Assembly: GCA_012797575.1 (NCBI GenBank)
Contig: JAAZOW010000153.1
Span: forward strand, 1 to 26,255
Reading direction: 5' to 3'
Origin: Methanomicrobiales archaeon
GTDB taxonomy: Archaea > Halobacteriota > Methanomicrobia > Methanomicrobiales > Methanoculleaceae
DNA: 26,255 nt
A program made the translations under genes and the position numbers. The notes beneath the pieces were generated by a model. It saw only the letters and a program-made list of their open reading frames with translations. It was not told the origin of the DNA and did not search any database. Each line of letters begins with the position of its first letter. The first letter of the stretch is position 1. Of this stretch, positions 16,039 through 23,976 are shown one piece after another.

Positions 16039-16566
16039 TCACACCAGCTCCTTCTTAATGGCCAGAGCCACAGCCTCTACATTCGCCACCAGGTTCTCTG
16101 CCCGTTCAGGGGCATACCCGGCGATATGGGCACCTTTGAGCCGTTCCTCATCAGGGAGGATCGATTCGCCATAGGGAATATCGAAACCTCCGTCCACCGC
16201 TCCTTTCAGGGCGGCAAAGATACGGGCTCCGGGCTTTGCCCGGGCAAGCCCGATATCCAGGATGCCACTATCGTGTCCTGCAGCGAGCGCTCTGACCGCA
16301 AACAGCATCCCGGTCAGGTAGGCTGCCGGGGTGCTTGCGGTCGATCCCTCATACCCGTAACCGGCAAGCTCGGTAGAGTACGCAGCCACCAGGGTGCGGT
16401 CTCCCTCATCTCCGGGGACGACCAGCTGCACGATGATCTGCCGGTTCGTCTTCCGGACGACCATCCTGGGTGTCCCTGACGCCAGGAGCGACATCCTCTG
16501 GTAGTAGTCAGTCTTGCCCTCGTGCCTTCTCCGGAAGGGCACAAAGTATCTTGGGCCGGTTGCCAT
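16039..16566 (-). CDS. rpl18: 50S ribosomal protein L18
   Basis: L18 (uL18) binds 5S rRNA together with L5. The 175-residue product has the archaeal/eukaryotic (L5e-like) layout with FVPFRRRHEGKTDYYQR at about 8-24 and DIGLARAKPGARIFAALKGA at about 123-142. ATG 16566 shares one base with the L19e stop, and the stop is next to the S5 start. Confidence 0.96.
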   Translation of the reverse strand: MATGPRYFVPFRRRHEGKTDYYQRMSLLASGTPRMVVRKTNRQIIVQLVVPGDEGDRTLVAAYSTELAGYGYEGSTASTPAAYLTGMLFAVRALAAGHDSGILDIGLARAKPGARIFAALKGAVDGGFDIPYGESILPDEERLKGAHIAGYAPERAENLVANVEAVALAIKKELV

Positions 16567-17018
16567 TATCTCGACCTCCCTTCCACCATCTCGACGTGCG
16601 CCGTAAGGTGTGCCACGCTCCGGAACTGGCCGCCAGAGGCCCGCCGGTACATCAGGCGGTAAAGACCCCTGTCGATCCTGCCCTCATCCCGCATCTCACG
16701 CAGGGTCCGGCGCTGTGCCCGGATCTTTCCGATCCATACCTTCTTTCTTGGACGGCGAGCCCCAGCGGCGCCCCTTCTTCTGCCGGGACCTCTCTGGTGA
16801 CCATAGGCTCGTTTTGCCATACGCTCACGTGCCCGGCCCCGGCTGTTTCCTTTCACAGCACGGGCCTTGATCGCGCCACCCGCGATGAGTTCGCGCAGGT
16901 CTTCTCGGGATATAGCCATCTCGATGTCGGCCTGCCGGCCGGGATCAAACCAGACGCGGTTTATCCCACACTTGAGAATGGCGGCAGCCATCCGTCTCTG
17001 GTTGACGAGATCACTCAT
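16566..17018 (-). CDS. rpl19e: 50S ribosomal protein L19e
   Basis: This large-subunit protein is found only in archaea and eukaryotes. The 150-residue, strongly basic product has the signature LVNQRRMAAAILKCGINRVW (about 4-23), a GNSRGRARERMAKRAYGHQRG basic helix (about 56-76) and an RLMYRRASGG motif (about 120-129). The open frame extends 12 codons upstream, but ATG 17018 has GGAGGTG seven bases ahead and is the family start. It overlaps the end of L32e by eight bases. Confidence 0.96.
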   Translation of the reverse strand: MSDLVNQRRMAAAILKCGINRVWFDPGRQADIEMAISREDLRELIAGGAIKARAVKGNSRGRARERMAKRAYGHQRGPGRRRGAAGARRPRKKVWIGKIRAQRRTLREMRDEGRIDRGLYRLMYRRASGGQFRSVAHLTAHVEMVEGRSR

Positions 17019-17451
17019 CCTCATACACCTCCTCGTCTTCTTCTTCGTCTTCAACGGACTCGGGGACTGTTGGGGTAAGGTCTCTTGCGTTCAGCACTTT
17101 GAGTCCCAGCTCCATGGCCCGCATCTGGATCTCTCCACGTTTCTTGTTTCCTACTGATCCGGCGATCCGGGCAGCCTGGAGGTCAGGGTCCAGCCCGGCA
17201 AGGTCTGCCGGTGAGAAGACCCGCACCTCCTCATACCCGCTCGGGTGCAGACCGCGGACCACAGCAGGGCTCCCGTATCCTGGCCGGGGGAGCACGCCTT
17301 TTGCGCGGAACTGTCGACGCTGTTTGCTCTGGAGCCCGCGCGGGCGCCGCCAGACATCGGCCAGTTTCGCCTTGCGGTGGAGTCCGCGCCTCTTGAAGTC
17401 AGGTTTGTTCTGCCGGGTGCGGATGCGGATCAATCTTTTTCTCTCGTCCAT
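17011..17451 (-). CDS. rpl32e: 50S ribosomal protein L32e
   Basis: This is an archaeal/eukaryotic large-subunit protein. The 146-residue product carries the conserved WRRPRGLQSKQRR segment (about 34-46) and GYGSP (about 58-62). It ends in a strongly acidic tail of about 15 residues, unusual against the basic body. GTG 17460 and ATG 17451 are both possible; I chose the ATG because the GGGCGTGA site lies 5 bases before it. Confidence 0.95.
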   Translation of the reverse strand: MDERKRLIRIRTRQNKPDFKRRGLHRKAKLADVWRRPRGLQSKQRRQFRAKGVLPRPGYGSPAVVRGLHPSGYEEVRVFSPADLAGLDPDLQAARIAGSVGNKKRGEIQMRAMELGLKVLNARDLTPTVPESVEDEEEDEEVYEDE

Positions 17452-17456
17452 CCTCT

Positions 17457-17981
17457 TCACGCCCTCTCGGTGATGTAGATGCCATCCTGGAACACCCGGG
17501 GATCACGTTTCGTGATCTTGGTCGCGTGCTCGATATTCGCGGCTGTATTGCCCACGTTCTCCTTATCGATGCCGGTGAGGGTCAACTCATCGTTACCGAT
17601 CTTGACGGTGACTCCCTCGAGGATCTTTGCCACCCGGGGCTGCTTCTCGCCAAGGAAGTTGCTGATCATGATCCGATCGCCCTGCTGTTTCAGCTGGATC
17701 GGGAAGTGGCTGTATACCACCTTCATCTGGTACTCGTGCCCCTCGATGACACCCCGGATCATGTTCTTGGCGTGGGCCTCAAGGGTGCCGCTCATGGCGA
17801 GGAACCGCTTCCTGTCAGATGCCGTCGATATGACGATCTCGGCATCCTCAAGCGTGACATCGATCTGCGGGAACCGCAGATCGCGGGAAAGTGTGCCCTT
17901 CGGCCCGGTCACTGTGAGAAGGCTGCCTTCGAGCGTGACGTCCACGTTTGGAGGGATCTCGACTCTCCTCGTTATACCCAT
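17457..17981 (-). CDS. rpl6: 50S ribosomal protein L6
   Basis: L6 (uL6) lies near the factor-binding site of the large subunit. The 174-residue product contains two repeats of the L6 fold, with VTGPKGTLSRD (about 24-34) in the first and the HFPIQLKQQGDRIMISNFLGEK segment (about 94-115) in the second. ATG 17981 (MGITRRVEIP) follows GGAGGGAGAT; the open frame upstream is not protein-like. It follows S8 by 16 bases. Confidence 0.96.
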   Translation of the reverse strand: MGITRRVEIPPNVDVTLEGSLLTVTGPKGTLSRDLRFPQIDVTLEDAEIVISTASDRKRFLAMSGTLEAHAKNMIRGVIEGHEYQMKVVYSHFPIQLKQQGDRIMISNFLGEKQPRVAKILEGVTVKIGNDELTLTGIDKENVGNTAANIEHATKITKRDPRVFQDGIYITERA

Positions 17982-17997
17982 ACGCAATCTCCCTCCG

Positions 17998-18390
17998 TCA
18001 GTAGACATATCCCAGCAGCTGCCCGCCGATACCCTCGCCCCGGGCCTGCTCGTGGGAGAGGACTCCCCTCGAGGTCGAGACGATGAGGATACCGAAGTTC
18101 TTTGCGGGGAGGTACTGCGACTCCCAGTATTCCATATCGGCCATTCCCACCGCGTACCGGGGGGTGATGGCGCCGCATCTATTGATCATCCCGGTGAGCT
18201 GGACCCGGAACTGGCCGCCACGGCCATCGTCGATGAACTCAAAGCCACCGATAAAGCCGTTTTCCTGCATGACGCGAAGCATTGAGCCCAACACCTTGCT
18301 GGCAGGCTCGACGATGACTTCGCTCCGCCCGGCGTCGCCAGCATTCTTGATTGCACTCATCGCATCAGCGATTGGATTTAGTCGTGCCAT
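17998..18390 (-). CDS. rps8: 30S ribosomal protein S8
   Basis: S8 (uS8) binds the central domain of 16S rRNA and is an assembly organiser. In bacteria it also represses the spc operon; whether it does so here is unknown. The 130-residue product has the family's N-terminal NPIADAMSAIKNA (about 5-17) and the C-terminal VSTSRGVLSHEQA motif (about 104-116). ATG 18390 is 11 bases after the S14 stop. Confidence 0.97.
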   Translation of the reverse strand: MARLNPIADAMSAIKNAGDAGRSEVIVEPASKVLGSMLRVMQENGFIGGFEFIDDGRGGQFRVQLTGMINRCGAITPRYAVGMADMEYWESQYLPAKNFGILIVSTSRGVLSHEQARGEGIGGQLLGYVY

Positions 18391-18401
18391 ATCTCTCACC
18401 C

Positions 18402-18569
18402 TCAGTCCATCTTCTTAAAGCCCATCTTGCTCGCCCACTCGCGGAAGCACTGGCGGCAGAAGTAGATGCCGTATTTGCGCACAAGGCCCTGTTTCCGACC
18501 GCATATGCGACACTCGTTCGCACCACGGCCAAACTTCTTCGCCCTCTCTGCTAAAGACTCTCCTGCCAT
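18402..18569 (-). CDS. rps14: 30S ribosomal protein S14 (zinc-binding short form)
   Basis: This gene is only 55 codons long. The product has the four cysteines of zinc-type S14 (uS14): CRIC at residues 20-23 and CRQC at 38-41, with basic residues around them and a FREWASKMGFKK tail. It packs in the head of the small subunit near S3 and S10. The place between L5 and S8 is the standard one, and its stop lies 11 bases before S8. There is no zinc-free second form in the window. Confidence 0.97.
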   Translation of the reverse strand: MAGESLAERAKKFGRGANECRICGRKQGLVRKYGIYFCRQCFREWASKMGFKKMD

Positions 18570-18572
18570 ACC

Positions 18573-19076
18573 TCACACCTCCACACGGTAGCGTTCGCGC
18601 ATGAACGCGATGGCTTCTTCTCTCTTCACCCTCTGATCGGCCGGCAGTCTCCTGCGCCCGACGGCCCGGCGTGCAATCCGCACACCTCTGCGCTCAAGCA
18701 CCACGTTGACATCCATGCCGTAGATGCCGATCGCAGGGTCGTAGGCCATGCCGGGGAAGTCGGTATGCTCCTCGATGCCGAAGGAGACGTTTCCGGTCTG
18801 GTCAAACTGGAAGGGTGCAAGGTGCCGGTCGACGATATCGAGCGCGGTCTCGACGAACTTTTCAGCGTTCCCTCGACGCAGGGTGACCTTGCACCCGATG
18901 GGTGCGCCCTTCCTGATGCCGAACGCCGGCTGGGTCCGTTTCGCGATGGTGCGGACCGGCTTTTGGCCGGTGATCTGTTTCACGAGCTCTTCAGCCCTGA
19001 CCAGCCGTTCGCCGCTCTCGCCGACACCCATGTGCACGATGACCTTGTCGATGTAGATCTCTTTCATCGCGCTCAT
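18573..19076 (-). CDS. rpl5: 50S ribosomal protein L5
   Basis: L5 (uL5) binds 5S rRNA and contacts the P-site tRNA and bridge region. The 167-residue product has HMGVGESGERL (about 15-25), AKRTQPAFGIRKGAPIGCKVTLR (about 45-67) and FGIEEHTDFPGM (about 99-110), all typical of the archaeal family. ATG 19076 forms an ATGA overlap with the S4e stop and has GGAGG 7 bases upstream; ATG 19067 is the alternative. Confidence 0.97.
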   Translation of the reverse strand: MSAMKEIYIDKVIVHMGVGESGERLVRAEELVKQITGQKPVRTIAKRTQPAFGIRKGAPIGCKVTLRRGNAEKFVETALDIVDRHLAPFQFDQTGNVSFGIEEHTDFPGMAYDPAIGIYGMDVNVVLERRGVRIARRAVGRRRLPADQRVKREEAIAFMRERYRVEV

Positions 19077-19807
19077 ATGGAGGCCTCCAGTTCAGGTGCA
19101 ATCCCGGAACGGCCGACCATGAAGATGTACTCCTCGATGGTCTCAAACCTCTCATCGGCCGAGTCGTCCACGAGGACCACGCGGTTCGGGACGGAGCTTG
19201 CGGTCTTGATGATCTCGACGATCCGACCGACCTTGCCGGAATGTTTTCCGCCGACGACCATGGCCACGTTGCCCTCTGTGAAGGGGAAGTGGTCGATGAT
19301 CTGGAATCGACCCTCACCGGTCTCCGGGTCGCCGAGGGTTACCACGATCGAGTCCTTCGCCCGGTAGGTATTGTCGGCGAGGATATTTGCACCGTACGCA
19401 AGGTTCAGCTGCATCTTGCCGCCTTTGATGGTGGTCTTATTCTGGATCTTGCAGAGCCGGGTCTTTGCAGACTCTTCCGGAATCTCGACTGAGATCAGGT
19501 TGCCCCGCTTGTCCAGCTGGATGCGGTAGTGTCTCCCGAGCCTCGGGATTGAGACGATGTCAAAGACACCAAGGCCGATCCGGGTGTCCCTGCATGGCCG
19601 TCCGTTGACGATGACGTCACGCTGGTGCAGGATCTTTCGGGCCTCGCTTGCGTTCTGTGCGATGCCGATATGCTCCCGGAGCCAGACTCCGACCGGCAGA
19701 CCGCCGGCATCGTGGGGGCCTGGAGCGGTCTTCATGACGAACTTCTCTGCCTTTTTTGGGATGCGCCAGGACTCAGGCGCAACCAGTCGCTTGAGATGGT
19801 TGGACAT
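19073..19807 (-). CDS. rps4e: 30S ribosomal protein S4e
   Basis: This small-subunit protein is restricted to archaea and eukaryotes. The 244-residue product begins with the conserved HLKRLVAPESWRIPKK (about 4-19). It then shows an S4-like RNA-binding part (ASEARKILHQRDVIVNGRP, about 53-71) and a KOW-like region with GGKHSGKVGRI (about 186-196). It shares one base with the L24 stop and four with the L5 start. Confidence 0.97.
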   Translation of the reverse strand: MSNHLKRLVAPESWRIPKKAEKFVMKTAPGPHDAGGLPVGVWLREHIGIAQNASEARKILHQRDVIVNGRPCRDTRIGLGVFDIVSIPRLGRHYRIQLDKRGNLISVEIPEESAKTRLCKIQNKTTIKGGKMQLNLAYGANILADNTYRAKDSIVVTLGDPETGEGRFQIIDHFPFTEGNVAMVVGGKHSGKVGRIVEIIKTASSVPNRVVLVDDSADERFETIEEYIFMVGRSGIAPELEASI

Positions 19808-20172
19808 TACTCTCCGCCTCCGAGTCTCTCCTCACGGAGTTTGTCTTTCAGGTTGAGTTTCGTGATCTGCACGTTTGAGGGGTCAATCGGTCGGGGCACC
19901 TCGGTCCCGTCCGCCTTGATCACCATAACGCCGTGCACGATCACCTTGCAGGCCTTGGCGTCCACGGAGTCGACGATGCCTTCATCATCGGCATAGTCTC
20001 CCCGGAGCACCTTCACGGTATCACCCTTCACCACGCGGGCCCTCCGGATGTTGTATTTCCCGCGGAGTTCAGGCGAGAGTGGTGCTGAGAGGAACCGGCC
20101 CCGGGTGTGGTTTGGTGCGTTGTAGCGCGCTTTGCGCTGTTTCCTTGGTTGTCTGCTGGTTGTGCGTGCCAT
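19807..20172 (-). CDS. rpl24: 50S ribosomal protein L24
   Basis: L24 (uL24) starts large-subunit assembly and sits near the exit tunnel. The 121-residue archaeal form has a basic N-terminal extension and the KOW motif VVKGDTVKVLRGDYADDEGIV (about 47-67). ATG 20172 (MARTTSRQ) is the family start; the frame is open four codons further upstream, but the L14 stop lies there. Confidence 0.95.
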   Translation of the reverse strand: MARTTSRQPRKQRKARYNAPNHTRGRFLSAPLSPELRGKYNIRRARVVKGDTVKVLRGDYADDEGIVDSVDAKACKVIVHGVMVIKADGTEVPRPIDPSNVQITKLNLKDKLREERLGGGE

Positions 20173-20186
20173 TTCTTCCTTCACCT

Positions 20187-20585
20187 CTACACGATCATCG
20201 TCGCCATGGAGGTGATCTTTGGGAACCTCTCGGCGATCTCGCGGGGGACGGGACCTTTGATCTCGGTTCCCTTCGGTTCACCGCGCTCGTTGATGAGCAC
20301 CATGGCGTTGTCCTCGAATGAGAGCCGGATCCCGTTTGGACGGCGGATCTCCTTTCTCTGCCGGATGACCACCGCCTTCTCAAGCTTTCTGCGCATGTCG
20401 GGGGTGCCTTTCTTGACACTCACGGTCGCCACGTCGCCAAGACCCAGGCTGGGTTGCCGGCGCCGGACACCGTGGTAGCCATCGACGGAGACGATCTCCA
20501 CGAGCCGTGCACCAGTGTTGTCGGCACAGACGATGCGCGAGCCGGTGGCGAGTGCACGCGGAATCTTCGACTGCATCGCCTTCAT
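20187..20585 (-). CDS. rpl14: 50S ribosomal protein L14
   Basis: L14 (uL14) lies on the subunit interface. The 132-residue product has the signature ADNTGARLVEIVSVDGYHG (about 22-40) and the C-terminal RGEPKGTEIKGPVPREIAERFPKI (about 102-125). ATG 20585 is chosen because GAGGTGAT is six bases upstream and it forms an ATGA overlap with the S17 stop; ATG 20576 would lose three residues. Confidence 0.97.
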   Translation of the reverse strand: MKAMQSKIPRALATGSRIVCADNTGARLVEIVSVDGYHGVRRRQPSLGLGDVATVSVKKGTPDMRRKLEKAVVIRQRKEIRRPNGIRLSFEDNAMVLINERGEPKGTEIKGPVPREIAERFPKITSMATMIV

Positions 20586-20908
20586 TCCTTCATCACCTCG
20601 ACGACCACGAAGCTCTTCGTCTTTGAGAGCGGCCTGCACTCTGCGATCCTGACCACATCGCCGGCACTCGCGTTGATACAGGGAGTGCTGTGAGCATGGT
20701 ATCGGGATCTGCGCTTCTCGTACCGCTTGTACTTCTTGACGTAGTGGAGATACTCATGTTCCACGACGACGGTGCCATTCATACGGTCGCTCACGACTTT
20801 GCCGGTAATCACCTGGCCGCGTACCGGCAAAGTGCCGTGAAACGGACAATTTATATCCTCGCATTCCGTCTCCGGAATGGGGACATTTAACCCAATGTTT
20901 CGTGCCAT
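20582..20908 (-). CDS. rps17: 30S ribosomal protein S17
   Basis: S17 (uS17) binds 16S rRNA near helix 11. The 108-residue archaeal form has the N-terminal extension CEDINCPFHGTLPVRG (about 16-31) and the OB-fold core with YHAHSTPCINASAGDVVRI (about 70-88). It follows rnp1 after 14 bases. Confidence 0.96.
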   Translation of the reverse strand: MARNIGLNVPIPETECEDINCPFHGTLPVRGQVITGKVVSDRMNGTVVVEHEYLHYVKKYKRYEKRRSRYHAHSTPCINASAGDVVRIAECRPLSKTKSFVVVEVMKE

Positions 20909-20922
20909 TCTGTTATCCTCTC

Positions 20923-21195
20923 TTATCTGATGCGCATCGTGATCCGCCGCTCCGGCCGGGCCTCAAGGCTCGAGCCGTCCACATCGACGGTTGTGCCGTC
21001 AGGGAGCTGGAGGCGGAATACACTGAACCGCTTTGGTATCTGCTTCTCTCCTCGCTCAGTCCGGATGGTGAGGGTATTTTGGGTCTCATCGATGATGCGG
21101 CCACCTACCCCAACATGTCCGGGATTGCTTGCGCGGACGACCAGAACATCCAGGCCGATCAGCTCGTGCCGCAGGATGTTCCGGGGAGAGATCAT
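20923..21195 (-). CDS. rnp1: RNase P protein component 1 (Rpp29/Pop4 family)
   Basis: Rnp1 is a protein subunit of archaeal RNase P, which removes 5' leaders from pre-tRNA. In complex with Rpp21 it supports the specificity domain of the RNA. The 90-residue product starts MISPRNILRHELIGL and forms an Sm-like barrel with VGVGGRIIDETQNTL (about 28-42). Its place between L29 and S17 is a known archaeal arrangement and links tRNA maturation to ribosome synthesis. It overlaps L29 by four bases. Confidence 0.95.
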   Translation of the reverse strand: MISPRNILRHELIGLDVLVVRASNPGHVGVGGRIIDETQNTLTIRTERGEKQIPKRFSVFRLQLPDGTTVDVDGSSLEARPERRITMRIR

Positions 21196-21395
21196 GCACT
21201 CCTCCGTGCGTTCTGCTCGGTCCGGATGCGTGCGATAGCCCTGCGGATCTCGCGGATCCTTCCGGGATTTTCCGTGGCACCGCCGGCACTGACTTTTCCC
21301 CGCTCCTGGATCAGCTCGAGGCTGAGTTTCTGCTCCTGCTCGAGGAGCTCGATGTCGGAGAGCTGTCTCACCTCGTGGGCGCGAAAGATTGCCAT
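21192..21395 (-). CDS. rpl29: 50S ribosomal protein L29
   Basis: L29 (uL29) sits by the polypeptide exit and helps dock SRP. The 67-residue product is a two-helix protein, with RQLSDIELLEQEQKLSLELIQERGK at about 10-34 and the NPGRIREIRRAIARIRTE motif at about 43-60. ATG 21395 comes directly after the S3 stop. Confidence 0.96.
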   Translation of the reverse strand: MAIFRAHEVRQLSDIELLEQEQKLSLELIQERGKVSAGGATENPGRIREIRRAIARIRTEQNARRSA

Positions 21396-22100
21396 CTACC
21401 TCTCCTCCAGGTACTCCTCGTCTGAGAATGCGTCAAGATCTTCATCGAGTTCATCCTCTCCGATCTCCTCGGGTTCCGGAACCGGAATCGGGGCCTTCTT
21501 CGGCTCCGGTTCAAGGACTTCGAAGGTATCGGGCAGCTTCGCGCCCGGTGGGACGATCTTGACCTGAACACCGATGGTCCCCAGCTTCTTGACCGCAAGG
21601 GCGTACCCCGTCTCGACGATCGTCTCACTGGGCTCTCCCGAGTGCTTCACGTAACCCTCGGTGAACTTCTGGGTCCGCGATCTCGCACCGGTCAGCTTCC
21701 CGGCGACGATGACCTCGCAGCCGAGCGCGCCTGATTCCATCACCCGGCGGATCGTGCTCTGCCCGGCCTTCCGGAAGTACCAACCGCGCTCAAGCGCGTT
21801 TGCCAACCGCTCTGCCATGATCTGGGCACTGAAGTTGGGGTTCTGGACCTGCTGGACCTCCACCTGCGGGGATTCGATATCGAAGTTGGTGGCAAGGTCC
21901 TGGGTGAGCTGGCGAACCTGCCTGCCACCCTTCCCGATCACGATACCGGGTTTCTCCGCAAAGATGGTCACCTGGGTGCCAAGCGGTGTCCGGGTGATAT
22001 CCATGCCGCCGTATCCGGCTCGCTTGAGTTCCTTCGTGAGGAACTTCTCGACGCGGACGTTTCGCACGCCTTCACTGACGAACTTCTTCTCGATTGCCAT
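21396..22100 (-). CDS. rps3: 30S ribosomal protein S3
   Basis: S3 (uS3) lies at the mRNA entry of the small subunit. The 234-residue product has the type-2 KH domain with VIGKGGRQVRQL (about 53-64) and the C-terminal domain with RAGQSTIRRVMESGALG (about 106-122). The tail from about 200 on is Pro-rich, then strongly acidic (EEIGEDELDEDLDAFSDEEYLEE), an extension that varies between archaea. The open frame runs upstream into L22, but ATG 22100 (MAIEKKFV) is the family start and touches the L22 stop. Confidence 0.97.
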   Translation of the reverse strand: MAIEKKFVSEGVRNVRVEKFLTKELKRAGYGGMDITRTPLGTQVTIFAEKPGIVIGKGGRQVRQLTQDLATNFDIESPQVEVQQVQNPNFSAQIMAERLANALERGWYFRKAGQSTIRRVMESGALGCEVIVAGKLTGARSRTQKFTEGYVKHSGEPSETIVETGYALAVKKLGTIGVQVKIVPPGAKLPDTFEVLEPEPKKAPIPVPEPEEIGEDELDEDLDAFSDEEYLEER

Positions 22101-22561
22101 TACATCACCTCGGTCACGATGATCTCGATGTTCACGGTCTCCCTGCGTTTCGGGGTGGCGCGACCCATCGCACGTGGGAAGAATGCCCGGAGAATGCGGC
22201 CCCTGTTGGCGGAGACATGGTCGATCCGGAGATTCTCGGCATCGAGGCCGATGTACTCGGCGTTCGTCTCGACTGAATTGAGCAGCCTGATGTAGGCCTC
22301 CGCGGCCTTCACAGGATACCGGCCTGCTGCCCATCCCGTAAGGCCCCTCTGGTGGGCGACGTTTCGCTTGAACCGCTTGAACGGGATGGCCTTCTTCTTC
22401 TCGACCACGTCGGCAAGATACGCTTTTGCCTCGGCGGTGGTCATGCCCCGGATGAACCGGGCGATCTCGATCGAGTGTTTGGGAGAGACGGGTAGCTCGT
22501 TCGCCTTTGCGCGAGCGACGTTATCGCCCTCAATCACTGCTGAATAGCCTGTCCTTGCCAT
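22100..22561 (-). CDS. rpl22: 50S ribosomal protein L22
   Basis: L22 (uL22) lines the exit tunnel with a long hairpin. The 153-residue product shows SPKHSIEIARFIRG (about 26-39), VAHQRGLTGWAAGRYPVKAA (about 68-87) and the C-terminal GRATPKRRETVNIEIIV (about 134-150). Three close starts exist (GTG 22570, ATG 22567, ATG 22561); I chose 22561 for the GAAGTGAT site four bases before it and the family start MARTGYS. Confidence 0.95.
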   Translation of the reverse strand: MARTGYSAVIEGDNVARAKANELPVSPKHSIEIARFIRGMTTAEAKAYLADVVEKKKAIPFKRFKRNVAHQRGLTGWAAGRYPVKAAEAYIRLLNSVETNAEYIGLDAENLRIDHVSANRGRILRAFFPRAMGRATPKRRETVNIEIIVTEVM

Positions 22562-22566
22562 AGCCA

Positions 22567-22980
22567 TCACTTCAGTGGTACGTACTTACTCGACCGGGTC
22601 GCACCGATACCGGCGCTACCGTGAGAGACCCTCCTGCGGGTCAGTGCAAATTCTCCGAGGTAGTGAAAGACCGCCTCAGGGTGGATCTCCACTCTCTGAA
22701 ATTCTTTCCCGTTATGGACCTCGATCGTCTTTCCGACCATCTCGGGCATGACAACCATATCGCGCAGGTGGGTGCGGATCTTCGTGTCTCCCGATCGTAT
22801 GTCGGAGAGCAGCTTCTCGTGCTCCCTGGAGAGGCCACGCTCGAACCTCCTGCGTATCCGGGACGGCATGAGCGGCAGGAGCTCGGAGAGCGTCATCTGC
22901 TGCAGGTCTTCGATGGTATGCCCGCGGTAGGTGAACTCTTCACGCCGCCGCGGCATGCGCCTCTGTGTCTTCTTTGCCAT
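22567..22980 (-). CDS. rps19: 30S ribosomal protein S19
   Basis: S19 (uS19) binds in the head of the small subunit next to S13. The 137-residue archaeal form has an N-terminal extension with FTYRGHTIEDLQQM (about 16-29) and the conserved core RDMVVMPEMVGKTIEVHNGKEF (about 73-94) and GEFALTRRRVSHG (about 109-121). It starts 15 bases after L2. Confidence 0.97.
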   Translation of the reverse strand: MAKKTQRRMPRRREEFTYRGHTIEDLQQMTLSELLPLMPSRIRRRFERGLSREHEKLLSDIRSGDTKIRTHLRDMVVMPEMVGKTIEVHNGKEFQRVEIHPEAVFHYLGEFALTRRRVSHGSAGIGATRSSKYVPLK

Positions 22981-22995
22981 TGCTTCAACCCCTCC

Positions 22996-23715
22996 TCACT
23001 TCTTCCACTTGCCGGTTCTCCGGGCGGCAATATGCCCGACCTTCCTGCCCGGGGATGTCCCACGGGAGACGGTCTTTGGCCGTCCGCAGTGCTGGTGCCC
23101 GCCGCCACCGAACGGGTGGTCGATGACGTTCATGCAGACACCCCTGACGCGGGGCCACTTCTCCGCAGAGGACCTGGCGTGGAGATATTTCTTTCCTGCC
23201 CGGGCGAATGGTTTCTCGCCCCGGCCGCCTCCGGCAACGATACCGACGGTCGCCATGCAGGCACCGCTGAACCATTTGTTCTTGCCGCTCGGCATCCGGA
23301 TGCCGACCCGACCGTCGTCAGCCTTGCCGATGACAAGGGCCTGAACGCCGCCAGAGCGGACGAACTTGCCGCCGTCGTCGGGCCGCGCCTCGATGTTGCA
23401 GACGTATGCCCCGACCGGGATCTCCCGGAGCGGCAGGGTGTTTCCATTCTTTACCTCGGCTCCCGGACCCCAGGCGACAGTATCCCCGACACCGAGCCCT
23501 TCGGTGGCGAGCATGTAGACCTTCTGGCCGTCCTCGAGTCTGGCGAGAGCGATCGGCGTATGCCGTGCCGGGTCGTGCTCGATATCGACGACCTGACCCA
23601 CGGCTGGAGCGGTATTCGTCCCGGCGTGCCGTAATCGGGCTTTATACCGGTGCGAGGGCGCACGGTAGGTCGGGCCGCCCCGGCCGCGGTTCTGTGATGT
23701 AATTCGATGTCCCAT
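22996..23715 (-). CDS. rpl2: 50S ribosomal protein L2
   Basis: L2 (uL2) is a core peptidyl-transferase-centre protein. The 239-residue product starts MGHRITSQNRGRGG and has the basic rRNA-binding segments and the conserved C-terminal VCMNVIDHPFGGGGHQHCGRP (about 193-213), including the His of the GGGGH loop linked to activity. It lies 12 bases after L23. Confidence 0.98.
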   Translation of the reverse strand: MGHRITSQNRGRGGPTYRAPSHRYKARLRHAGTNTAPAVGQVVDIEHDPARHTPIALARLEDGQKVYMLATEGLGVGDTVAWGPGAEVKNGNTLPLREIPVGAYVCNIEARPDDGGKFVRSGGVQALVIGKADDGRVGIRMPSGKNKWFSGACMATVGIVAGGGRGEKPFARAGKKYLHARSSAEKWPRVRGVCMNVIDHPFGGGGHQHCGRPKTVSRGTSPGRKVGHIAARRTGKWKK

Positions 23716-23727
23716 CTATCACTCACC

Positions 23728-23976
23728 TCACATGATTCCAAGCCGGCTGAGGATCTCTTCAGCCGCCGTCTCGTCTGCAAACCTGATGATGGCCTTTTTT
23801 TCGCCCTTCATGGTCATCATCGTGCGGACTTCACTCACTTCCTGCTCAAAGACCGATTCCAGTTCGCGCTTGATCTCCGGCTTGGTGGCGTCTCTCTGCA
23901 CGATGAACTGGAGCTTATTCTCGCCTTCGAGCATCATCGCTGCTTTTTCAGTAACGAACGGGTATTTCAGTATCAT
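23728..23976 (-). CDS. rpl23: 50S ribosomal protein L23
   Basis: L23 (uL23) is at the tunnel exit, where SRP and the translocon dock. The 82-residue product has the family's start ILKYPFVTEKA (about 2-12) and the RTMMTMKGEKKAIIRF segment (about 51-66). Its ATG overlaps the L4 stop by four bases. Confidence 0.96.
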   Translation of the reverse strand: MILKYPFVTEKAAMMLEGENKLQFIVQRDATKPEIKRELESVFEQEVSEVRTMMTMKGEKKAIIRFADETAAEEILSRLGIM

